64,000 bases of DNA from Struthio camelus (Eukaryota > Chordata > Aves > Struthioniformes > Struthionidae): positions 68,094,911-68,158,910 of the forward strand of contig NC_090942.1 in assembly GCF_040807025.1 (NCBI RefSeq). The letters run 5' to 3'. Within the stretch, counting starts at the first letter, position 1. Every line of letters begins with the position of its first letter. The notes beneath the pieces were generated by a model. It saw only the letters and a program-made list of their open reading frames with translations. It was not told the DNA's origin and made no database searches. This document shows positions 1-10,100 of the stretch, in pieces. The position numbers were made by a program, and so were the translations under genes.

Positions 1-3000
1 CAATAGCGTTGCAAAGAAATGAGTAGTGTTTGTGAGAAGCTGCACTAGAGATTTTTGCACAGTAATAGAAATTGATCTTTTTTGCTATAGAATTTGAGCA
101 ATCCTTAAGAATTTAAGAGACTTATTTTCCTGTTAAAGAATTCTAAATATCAATTTAAAAAAATTCTTCAAGGTGATCAATCTCTGTTAAACCATCAGGG
201 CTTTCTTATTTGGGATGGGCTATAAATGTGCTGCCTTGTTCATAGGAGTGAACCAATTCAGGAGTCCTGCCTTGGTGATCCGCAGAACTTAGGTGCTCCA
301 CTTCTGGCAGCAGGTACTTCACTCTGGCAGCATGAGTATCTATTTTCATTATCACCAGACTTTGCTATCACTGTATATTTGCAGCCATCTGACACTTAGC
401 CTAAAGCATAATGGAGAAAAAGATCGCATTTCTTCATTGTCCTGTTTGCTTCAAACTATCCAGTCCTACGAACTTTTGTGCCTTTGAAAAATTAATATGC
501 TGTTACTCATACAGCCCACCAGTGCAAGCGAGCGCTGCAGAACTGATCTGTTGATATCTCCCTCTTAAATTTTACCCCTTGGCAAATCTTATTCAGAATT
601 GTAGGTGAATCAACACTTTAGTTTCTGAATGAACCCCTAGTAATTTTTCAACAGGATTTTAAACAGGATTTTAGCCAGTAAAGCACATTTTAAAATGACT
701 CGAGTTGTAAAAAGCCATTTACTGTGACATCTTAAAGCAGCAACAGCTGCCTAGGTTTGGTTCTGACAGCTGCTTTTCACCTAACAACAAGTAGCCTATT
801 CATGTTTATTTATTCATTGATATTGAAAAATAACACAACAGGATCAGGTGCCTTAGCTGACTAATGTCTTACTTTTTATCTGTGTTAGCTCCTCTGTCCC
901 AGTATTCATGACATATGTATATTTTGTATTAAAGACAAACCTTTTGGTTAGCTTTATTATTATAACATTGGCATATTTTAGCTTTTCGGCTAAAGCAATT
1001 AAGATCCCATCCAGAAAAGGTACATGTTTAATGGGAAAACAGCAATAATCCCTCTAGCTTTCCAGGGACCACATGCAAACTTAAAAGTAAGGTTTTCAAG
1101 TACTGTCCTAGACGAGAGCAAATCCTCTGGCCTAAGGCTTACATTCCAGGTCTCCTGGGATCTCTACAGAGTCCCATATTCCTCGTTTATACCAAACTCA
1201 GAGTGCAAATATACTTAAGTTTTTAAAAGAGCATACAGCTAAGAGCCTTGTCAAATAAGGCTTTTTCTGTAACCTTGGCACCCCTGAAAAACAGGAGCAG
1301 GTACTTTTTCACGTATCTGCACTTTTCATATTAAACTCCTTCAGGTTCTTCCATATTTGGGGCAATTGTTAATCACCCTCTTTCCATGTAGCGAGGACAG
1401 ACAGGGTGTCCCTCCGGTGCTGTGGGGAGCACAAGTGGCTTGCTCGAGGTCAAGGGGCTCGAGGAACCTCAGTGGAAGCTCATTTACTAATTAAATACCT
1501 GTTACTTGTTTGCAAGCTGGCAAGCTTTGGCCTGCCAAAGCTGAAAATTCAAATCACTGTGAAGTAATAGGATAGCTCTGCAATGTCATTGGCAAAAGGA
1601 AGCCTGAGGTGTTTCAGAAGTGAAGATTTTTGCACCATGTTTTCATTTATATGTTCCTATTGGGACTTTTGTGGAGAGGAGCTGTTTTGCTTTGAGAGGG
1701 CAGGAATGGCCAAGCCGTCACAGGCCAGAGCAGTACAGTGTTCAGAAACTCACATTCTCCCCTAGTTACACCATCAGCTGTTCTTAAGCACCTTTTTCTT
1801 TATTGTCAGTTAGAAGCCTACATCCTCCACTGCACTTTGGGATTTGTAGGAGATTTGGAGTGTAAAGATATGAAGCTGAGAAACAAGTATTTGAGCAGTC
1901 GCCCTTGCCCCAGTTTGTAGGCGGTCAAAGCCTACTTTTGGTCAGTCCGCTCCTGTTCAGTGTGGTTAGGGAGGGTGGTAAATGGCAGGCACCAAGAGAT
2001 TATTTCTGTTCAACCTGGTGCACCCATTGCTCGATACGCACAAGGAGTCTCCTTGAAAACGCCATTTCATCCTCATCTGGAGCGCTAAAGACTGTACGAG
2101 ATGGCCCCTGCAGACACATACAGGAGCTAGGCTAAAAGGTGAGTCGCTGGAGGGGCTTCACAATTGTAGAGAAGAAACAAAGAGATAGCACTGAAAAAAA
2201 AAACCCTGGGAGAATGGCTTCCACACCCAAAAAGAAAGTGGCAGATAAAAACGAGCAGATGTTATATGCAAATACTAAATAACTAAATACTAAATAACAT
2301 AGTATATTCTTGGTGGATCACGCTTGCAGATAATTACAAGAGCTACTGAAAGAGCTGGTAGAGTTCTGTAGTATTAGTTAAAATCAGTAAAATTAAAAAT
2401 ATATACATTTGGGGAAACCATTCAGCAGCAGTTACACTCACGTCTCAAAAGTTTAAAGTGGTTTGATGCCGCCGTGTCGGGAACTAAGCACAGGCAACAA
2501 TGAAGACACACTGTGATCATTCAAAAAAGTTCTCTCTCCCAGCTAAGCCCGTCCCGTCTCCTCTGGAGAAGGCCTCCTATGCTTTGTGCCCAAATTGACT
2601 TGTTTTGGTAGCACTGAGGAAGGAAATGGCATGGCATTACCATGGATTTGCAGGCAAGTAGGGCTAATGTTAGGTGCTCAGCCGAACATAAAGAAAAGTA
2701 GCCAGGCCTGCTCTCATTGAAAACCTCGGGGTGGGGGGGGGGGTCAGCCAGGGCTGCCGCAAGCGGCAAGAGACTTTCGCCAAGTGGTCCAGGTGATTTG
2801 CTAAACCTGTGCCTCAGCTAGACCAGAAAGGTCGCCATCAAGTTAAAATCATTTGTTGTAAAGTTCCTCATCCCCGTTATTTTCATCTTATGGTGTATTA
2901 AACAAAAAAAAAATGCCCCCTGTGCCTGAGCTGCTGCAGATTCTGTGGGAAACTTTAGCGTTTACCTCGCTAGAAAGAAGGTGCTCGGTACTAGGGCTTG

Positions 3001-3350
3001 GCGTGAGTGTAAGCCCGAAAGGGAGTAGCTTGTGGTTTTATCATAGTTGTGCGCTGTAGTGGCGCTAAGGAGTAACTGCCTAAGCGTTACCTTGTATATC
3101 ACACTAATCCTCCTGACGTAGATGGTTTTTAAAGGAACTCTATTTCAACACAGCTCGCCAGATGTACAGTGGGGCCGCGCTTCCCGAATTGCACAAAGAC
3201 CGCGAAGAAAAGGTTGCAATGAGGTGAATTTTTAAACCACTCATTCTGACACACTACGAAAAATTACGTGAGGCACGCCGAGCATTTTCACAGCGCGCTA
3301 AACTGACTCCTACGGGGGGGGGGGAGGGGGGGGAGGATCTTCCCGCCTCT
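1..3350. other. Upstream flank, no recognised gene
   Basis: No recognisable coding exon, RNA gene or repeat family was found here. Open frames are short (under 85 codons) and have no familiar protein pattern. A strong splice-donor-like site (AAAAG|GTGAGT) has its junction after 2138, but no matching exon can be recognised upstream of it. A G-rich run lies at 2728-2743 and a longer one at 3314-3336. The stretch is probably intergenic DNA 5' of SINHCAF. Confidence 0.5.
3314..3336 (+). repeat. G-run block with G-quadruplex potential
   Basis: Eleven G, one A, eight G, one A and two G run consecutively about 700 bp upstream of the inferred SINHCAF first exon. Four or more GGG tracts can be drawn from it, so a G-quadruplex is possible. 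Such homopolymers are also prone to sequencing-length error. Confidence 0.6.
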
Positions 3351-3375
3351 TACGCCCAGGAGACGTGACCCTTAG

Positions 3376-3404
3376 CCAATGAGTTCATTGAGTTTTATCA
3401 TTGG
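3376..3404. promoter_or_regulatory. Inverted pair of CCAAT boxes
   Basis: CCAAT is present at 3376-3380 and its complement ATTGG at 3400-3404, in AGCCAATGAG and TCATTGGTG contexts that fit NF-Y. The boxes face opposite ways, 24 bp apart, at the left edge of the CpG island. Paired CCAAT boxes are typical of TATA-less vertebrate promoters. Binding is inferred. Confidence 0.45.
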
Positions 3405-3921
3405 TGTCAACGTCGCCTGGGAGAGGAAAACCTAGGTGCGTTTCGCAAACCTAAGGCTGGGAGTAGAGTAGCTGCGAGATTTTTGTTTGTTTGTTTGTTT
3501 GTCTACTGACAAAACAGTGTCAGCGTTTTAAAAAGGAAGGGGACACGTTGCGCAATGCTTAGCGATTTGAGAGCCCCCCCCCTTTTTTTTTTTTTTTTTA
3601 CTTCTGTGGGGTTTTGTTTGTTTGGGGAATTTCGCAGGCTGAAAAATGCCCGACGCGAACGGGACGTAGGGGGAAGGTGAGCCCGCGCTGCCCGCCCCCC
3701 GCAGCGGCCGGCGGCTCGGCTCGGCTCGGGGCAGGTGCCCGGTCCGCGGAGGCAGCGCCACGCGCGCGCGGGGGCAGCGCGGGACTGGCGGCAGCGGCCC
3801 CGGCCCCGGCGCGCGCGCGCGGCCCCGCCCCGTCCCGGCCGGGCTGTTTGAGTGAAGTCATCTCCGCCGTCACAATGGGCAACACCTCCCCTCCTCCCCG
3901 GCTTCCCGCGCGGCCTTTCTC

Positions 3922-3931
3922 CCTTAAAAGG
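3922..3931. promoter_or_regulatory. CArG box (SRF site), exact consensus
   Basis: CCTTAAAAGG fits CC(A/T)6GG exactly. It is an AT-rich island inside a GC-rich promoter, roughly 70 bp upstream of the probable SINHCAF start region. It could be an SRF site, or its TTAAAAG core could act as a weak TATA-like element. Confidence 0.5.
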
Positions 3932-3988
3932 ACAATGGGGCGCGCGAGCGAAAGGGCTCGATTGAGTAGAATGGGGGCCGTGGGAACG

Positions 3989-3999
3989 GCGCGTGCGCA
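3989..3999. promoter_or_regulatory. NRF1-type palindrome
   Basis: GCGCGTGCGCA closely matches the NRF1 consensus (YGCGCAYGCGCR, read on the other strand). A half-site-like TGCGCA lies about 110 bp downstream. NRF1 sites usually sit within 100 bp of the start of CpG-island housekeeping genes, which supports transcription starting near here. Confidence 0.45.
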
Positions 4000-4170
4000 G
4001 AGCGGCGCGCGCCGCGGGGAGGGGAGGGCAGATGAGAGGAGGGGGGGGCGCGCGCGCGCGCGCGGGCCCGGAGGTTGCATGCAGGCAGCGGGGCGCGACG
4101 GGGCGGCTGCGCAGAGCGCGGCGCGGCGGGGCACGCTCGCGGTCTGCTGGCGGGTGCACGGGGAGCTGAG
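4000..4170 (+). other. SINHCAF: SINHCAF first exon, non-coding (inferred)
   Basis: A consensus donor GAG|GTGAGT has its junction after 4170, inside the CpG island. The first coding exon begins at a splice acceptor 10 kb downstream with only 20 nt before its ATG, so at least one upstream 5'UTR exon is required and this is the best candidate. The 5' limit is approximate, placed just after the NRF1-type site. Alternative first exons in the island are possible. Confidence 0.5.
4048..4064. repeat. Alternating (GC)n tract
   Basis: Seventeen nucleotides of uninterrupted GC alternation follow a run of G. A second tract of 13 nt lies at 3809-3821. Alternating GC is the classic Z-DNA-forming sequence and is often found near active starts. 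Confidence 0.7.
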
Positions 4171-4448
4171 GTGAGTGCCGCGGGGGGCAGAGGGGAAGGA
4201 AAGTCTGGGCAATGAGAAGCGAGAGGCTCGGGTTTGAATTTCTTGTTCTCTTTTCCTTTTTTTTCCCCTCCCCTTTATTTTTTCTTTTTATTTTCTTTTT
4301 TTTTTTTTTGCAACAGTCGGTGGTTTGTGGTCGTTGCAAGTTAATCCTGGAGGCTGTCCTTAGTTTTGGTACAGTGAGAACACTTTACCGCCCGAAACAG
4401 TTTGACACGCATGGCTCCTGTGTGCGGCGTTCCTCTCCCCCCTCCCCC

Positions 4449-4473
4449 TTTTTTTTTTTTAAAAAAAAAAAAA
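4449..4473. repeat. T12A13 palindromic homopolymer
   Basis: Twelve T are followed directly by thirteen A inside the CpG island. The tract is self-complementary, strongly nucleosome-disfavouring, and prone to length polymorphism. Confidence 0.8.
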
Positions 4474-5626
4474 GGTAGTGGAGTTTAAAGCAGCCGCTCC
4501 GGTCGCGAAACGCCTCCCGCATTGTTGCACACCCCCCTCACCGACTTTGACCCCCCCCCCCACTCCACCCCAAAGTGAGATGAAAACGTTAAACCCCCGA
4601 GAGGAAGCGCGATCTAGCTGCAGGCGACGGAGCCGCGGAGCGCTCCGGGGCCGCGGGCGCGGAGCCCCGCCGCCGCCGCGCCGGGAGGGCGGCCCGGCCG
4701 TTGCGCGGGGCGCGGGGGCGGCGCAGGTGCGGCGCGGCCCTGCGCAGCGCCCGCACACCTGTAGCGCTGCCGCGCACAAGTTGGTGCCCGCTCGGCGGCG
4801 GAGCGGAGGGGGCACCACGGGCGCCCCCCTTCCGCGGGGGGGGGTGGGGGGCGGCGGCTTGCTGACTTTTTAGAATTTTTAAATTTTTTTCCCCTGTTGT
4901 TGTTTTTTTTTTTCTTCTTTAGAGCGGTCAGGGGCTCTGCCCGCCCCGAAATAGGGGGGGGGGGAAGTGTGCGCGTGCGGTGGGGTGACACGCGGGGCCG
5001 CTGCGCGGGCGGTGATGGCGCCGCCGCCAGCGCAGCGCAGCGCGGGGGCAAAAGCGGCTGCCGGACGCCGCCGCGCCGCACGCAGACAACGGGCAACTTC
5101 TGGCTTCCGCGGGGGCCTGCGCGCTCCCTCGCCGCCTGCCCCGAGCCCCGCGGAGCGGCCGGCCGCTCCCGGGTGCCGCACGTCGGCGGGAGCCGGCGGA
5201 GGGGAAAACAAAGGGCTCCCATGTGCTGCCGGCGCCGCGACTCCGCGTGTGCGCCCGACCGCGCGCGGAAACGCGGAGGGGAGGGAGGGGGGGGCGCCGA
5301 CCGGCCGGAGTGAGCGTGCCCCGCGCCGGGGGGGGGTGTTTGAGGGGCTGGCTGCAGGTTTGGGAGCACTTTGGAGGGGCGGCGAAACTTTGGATGCGCG
5401 CACGCTGCCGCGAGGTACCACGCCGCCGCGTGCATGGAGGAGGCGGAGGAGGAGGGGGCGTGTTTGCGCGTGTGGGGCGCGCAGGGAGGGAAGCCCCGTC
5501 CGCGGTACCGGGGTGGGGTGGGGGGGCTGCGTTGGCGCCCCCGGCCGCGGCGGGGGGGGGTGTTGGTGGTGAGGGGGGGTATCTACCCCTTCTGCCCTTT
5601 GAAGTGGGGCTGTTGCCATGTTTGAA

Positions 5627-5634
5627 TTACGTCA
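5627..5634. promoter_or_regulatory. CRE-like site TTACGTCA
   Basis: One-base variant of the CREB/ATF palindrome TGACGTCA, lying in the CpG island within intron 1. Function is inferred from the motif only. Confidence 0.35.
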
Positions 5635-7085
5635 GGGCAAAGCCATGAGGAAACAGCGACGGGCGGGGGCGGGGGGGGGCGCCCGGAGCCGCGGCCGCGC
5701 ACCGGGGGCGGCTGCAGCCCCGCTCGCCCCGGCTGGGGCCAGCGCGGCCGGGCCGGGGCCGCCTGGTCAGTCCCGTGTCCCCCCCCCCCCCCCGCACTTT
5801 TTTTAAATTTTTTTTAATATATATTTATGTGGGCTTTCTGGAAGTTGCACGTTTCGCCCTTCGGGGGCAGGGGAGGGGGCGCGCGTTGCGGGCGGGCCGG
5901 CGGTGGTGGTGGCTGCTCCTACGGCTCCCGGCCCACCTGCTCGGCGGAAAAGTAGGTCGTGGGCCCCGCCGCCAGCCGGCGGGGGTCTTTGTTCGCGGAG
6001 GGCGGGCGCGGAGCCACCGCGCTGCCCCCGCGCCACGCGCTGCTCGGCGGACAACCGGCCGCAGCCTCCGCGTGCCGGCAGCGCGCCTCCCCCGCGGGCT
6101 GCTCAAACTGTACTTTGCCGGGCATCCCCGGTTATTGTTACTTTTTTTTTTCTTCTTCTTTTTTTTTTTTACTATTATTTATTTACTTGCTGTTTTGAGC
6201 CGGGGAAACGGCTTCCATTCAAATCTCTCATTGGATTAAAAATTGCCGTCTCCTTTTTACACCCATCGCCGGATGCGTAGCTGAAGGGGTTTAAAGGGGC
6301 CTGCCAAACCTGTTGTTTACCCCACTGCGTGTTGGCACAGGGCTGAATGCTGCCTGCCCCGTGGCTCCCCCCAGCCCCGCAGGCGAGTCTCTCCTGGCAG
6401 GAATAGCCCCAGATCATCCTGCCGATGGCCTTGTCCCCGACCATCCGCTCGCTCTCTAGGGACTGGCAGTCCTGTGTGCCCAAATTATTTCATAATCGTT
6501 ACAATTGCAAAAAACTTTAGAGCTGTGCTCCAGCACCGTAGGGTTGCAGGCAGCTGGCCTAGGAAGCAGTCCCTCAACCTGGGTGTGTACAGCACGTGTC
6601 TTTTCGCTGGGCTGAAGGCAAGGCCCCTGCCACCATCCCCGTGTGGGTGCAGAGAGGAGAAGGCCAAGTGTCCTGAACTGAGTCCAGAGCTTCAAGAGCT
6701 TTGCATTGGAGGCTTAAGGAGCATACTTTTAACACATCCTGATGCAGTGCTATTTTTCCTTTCCGATTTTAATTCAGGTGAAGGGGATAGGTTGACAGCT
6801 GTGGAGACGCCTGTTTACCCTCACGCAAGGCAAAGCAGGAGGTTTGACGGTTCCTCAGCAAACCCCGCTGCTCCCGTGGACTTACTTCTAAAGGTGAGAC
6901 TGTTTCTGCCGCGTGCCACGATACGCTGCGGAAACCCCCTTCTCCTCAGTGTGCACGTAGCCAGCTTCACTGTGTAGTTTTCTGTTTTCTTCAATGACCA
7001 GAGAAAGTTGCATGTGCTCTACAGCATGGGGCAAGCAGTGAACTAGGGGTCTTTCTGCTGACATCCGTGGGCACCAAGCTCTCTT

Positions 7086-7105
7086 CCCCCCCCCCCCCCC
7101 CCCCC
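7086..7105. repeat. Poly(C) run of 20
   Basis: An uninterrupted run of C in SINHCAF intron 1, directly followed by four A. It has potential for an i-motif or, on the other strand, a G-quadruplex. Run length may be inexact in the assembly. Confidence 0.85.
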
Positions 7106-10100
7106 AAAATAAATTCCAGGTTTCTTGAAGTCTGCAGTCAGTGGTAGTGAATCAGTAAGTAACAAGTCATGGGATTTTCAAACACATCTACAGGCATGCA
7201 GTATCCAGCTGCCCCTGAAAGTAGGTGGGATCAACTTTCCCAGAGCCTCTGGGAAAAATTCCTCCGTGCTTCTCTCCCAACCAGTAGGAGATTCTCAAAG
7301 GGGAGCTAGTTGCCTACAGCTTGCAGTCTTTCCTTTAAAAAGAAAACATCCTTTACTGCTTAGTAGAAGAAAATGAACTGATAAATTCTCACATGTTAAA
7401 AATAAACAATGTTAAAACTGTGATGGTTTGTTATCTTAGTTGTGCTGAACAGCTCTTTCTGGGTCACCAGACTGCTTTGCATTGATTCTAATTAGCACTT
7501 GATGATTCGTACTTCTTTCGGAATGCGATGAACCGCATGCAGTCTGAAGCAGAAGTTGGTTGTACCTTCTCTAGCACTTGCTTTTTAACAAAAGAAGAAG
7601 CCAGCAAGCCTGGGGTGGGAACAGAGGGCTGGAAACTGGATAGATTAGCAGAATGGAGGGGCAGGACTCCATTTCACCACTTGGGCTCTTGCATTTCTTT
7701 AGAAGGTGCTCAGTCAGTCCAAAGTCCAAATGAAGTCTCCAGTAATACTTACGGATACTGTAAATATATCCTTTATAATGAAGTCACTCCACTCATTTTG
7801 TTACATGTATCCTTTTCCTCCCTTGCAGACCCTATCAGATATTTTATCTTCTTCTAAAAAGACCTTTTCAGTGTCTAATGACCTCAGCTCTCCATGGTGC
7901 TTTTTCAGCAGCAGGTGGATACAAACAACATCATAGCAGCTGCAGTCACTGCTCTCAGATGAGCAACACAGACTCAACTCCAGCACTTACTTAAGAGCAT
8001 CCCAGCATTTCCCTGCCATGCTCCTGGTTAGACCGCACATAGTGTTATGTAATAGGATTTTCCAAAAAAAAAAAAAAAAGCCTCTTTCAAAATGGAATAT
8101 CTGCAGGTGTGACAGGTTTGGGATTTTTTTTTTTTTCCTATGCAAATGTTACTGATTACTGTTTTCATCCTTTGGCCTGTCCCTTCAGGAGTACTAGCTG
8201 CATAGCAATTTGCAGGAACACCCAAGTGGCTTAGCCTTTCACTTTTTTTCTTTGCCTAAATGGGTTAGGTACTTATTTCCTACTGAAGATCAGTAGGTCA
8301 TAGGCTCTTTAGGCTCCTTTTCAAAAGCAGTCAAGTTGCAGACTTCACTTGGAATAGCTTGTGACTCAGCCTGAATGCTGTAGGAGGCTCAAACATAGGA
8401 AAGAAATGTTGGTTTTAATTTCTGATACGTGGTCTTGTAGCTGCTGCTTGTTACATCTGGTATGCTAAGTTTTCATGGCAGCACAGAGCGTATACAACGG
8501 TAGCTGCAGAAGACTAGCAGTAAAAGAGTTAGCTTACTTATTTTGGCAGAGGAAAGATTCCTGAAGATCTCATTTGACCTTTTACTGTATTAGCTCAGCT
8601 CATCAAGTGAAAACTCCACAGGATGCTATTTATTTTGATGTGCCTGGACTGTATTAGTGGCCAAATACAGCTTTCTTCCAAATGAAGTTGTTTTGGGTGG
8701 AGAGAGGAAGGGAAGCGGGGGCAAAGTAATGAGGCTATAAGGGAGCAGAGGAATGTATAGTACATGCGGAATTCCAACTTTATGGTTGTCAGAAATCGGT
8801 CCATATGTTTTGAGCTAAAAGGCAAGATGTCAATGTAAAAATGATTTTGTGAAGATTGAAGTTATGTTTTTAGACAGCACCAATTAGTTTCATCTCTTCT
8901 TTCCTTGAAGCATATTGGCTTTGGGCATGTTAAGATACGGTTTTCTGGAGTCCAATTTTAACTTTTTCTTTCTGCTCTGAAGCTTCTTTGTGGGGCACGT
9001 AAACTCAGGTGGCATATGTTTACACTGAGTATTTGATATAGGCTAGCTTTTTTGTTGATACACAGTTGTATTGCAGTTCATTTCAGCAGACTGACAGGCC
9101 CAAGAATTTATTAGCCAGACAGCTCAACTCCTGGCACCCTAGACAGCTCTGGAAGCACTTTTCGTGTGTGTGCATGTGTCTGGGCGTATGCACTTAGAGA
9201 TGCAGAAGTCATAGCTTATATGTGCACATATATATGTATCTTTCTGTTTTCTCAAGGCTTTTGATTCCTTAAAAAAAAAAAAAAAAGCACCAGTTTTGGC
9301 TGTGTTTTAGTTCCAGTGAAATACTGCCGAGATCAGTATTGTGAGATTTTTTTGACAAGAACCGGCTGTATCAACATATGTAGGCTAGATCTTTGTTTGT
9401 TGTAACTCTGCTTCAGGGAAGCTGTGCCAAGGCTGTTTTGTATGGAGGAGGAGGAATCAAATTAATTGCAGGGGTTGTCCCTTTCTCTGGCAATCTACTG
9501 GAAGTTTTGGGTTGCACAAAGCATAAGTGATCCAGGGTTAGAAGGAGGAGAAGGGAAGTGAGGGAGTGGTTAAGCAGATGAACTGCCATCCCTCTGCTGT
9601 CCTGTAACCCCAGAAGTGTTTCTCTTTCAGAGTCACAAGAAACAGGTGAGCCGCTTCCTTTTGAGCGGCTTGATGATTTTGTTAAAAAAGGGAGACATGC
9701 ATGTCTTCTAGGAATTCCTTCCTTTCTATTGTAAAAGTTTTTCATTCTTCTTGGGTGATCAGAAAGAATGCAGGAGGAATCTGGAAGGGCAAATGGAAGT
9801 GGCTTAGCTTTCCTTATTTTCAAATCTAGAGAGTTTGGAAGTTCTTCCTTAACTTGAAAATTTAATGAGCGTTTGAAGCAATACCTCCTTCTGCTTCAGA
9901 CTGTCAAATTAGATTTTGCAAACAGAACTGAGTCCCAAATTCTAGTCCTGACAGGTAACCAAAGTGCTGAACAACTCACTCACGTGATGCACACTGCTTT
10001 GTACCAGCCTTTCACAAATACGTGAGCAGGGTTTTTTCCCTTCCCCTCCTAGTTTACTGCTTTCTGCTCGACTCCAATTTTTTTTTGGAGTGAGGCACTA

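Larger units (their letters stand above)
3640..6120. promoter_or_regulatory. SINHCAF: CpG island, SINHCAF promoter and 5' intron 1
   Basis: About 2.5 kb of very GC- and CpG-rich sequence contrasts sharply with the AT-rich flanks. It contains GC boxes (for example around 3823-3834), an exact CArG box at 3922-3931, an NRF1-type palindrome at 3989-3999, alternating GC tracts at 3809-3821 and 4048-4064, and a CRE-like TTACGTCA at 5627-5634. No convincing TATA box is seen. Several long poly(dA:dT) tracts interrupt the island. It lies upstream of the SINHCAF coding exons on the same strand and is their only plausible promoter. Transcript ends cannot be fixed from sequence. Long GC-rich open frames on both strands here are best read as by-products of composition. 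Confidence 0.85.

Noticed and set aside
3503-5648. Many long open frames on both strands (for example 278 codons at 3503-4339 minus, 273 at 4614-5435 minus, 246 at 4879-5619 minus, 201 at 4967-5572 plus)
   Set aside because: They overlap one another in several frames and on both strands, are Pro/Arg/Ala/Gly-rich, and lie in CpG-island DNA where stop codons are rare. No domain is recognised, and homopolymer runs are read as poly-Lys or poly-Phe.
9413-9823. 136-codon minus-strand frame in SINHCAF intron 1
   Set aside because: No recognisable domain, start context or splice structure. It is consistent with chance in a 10-kb intron.
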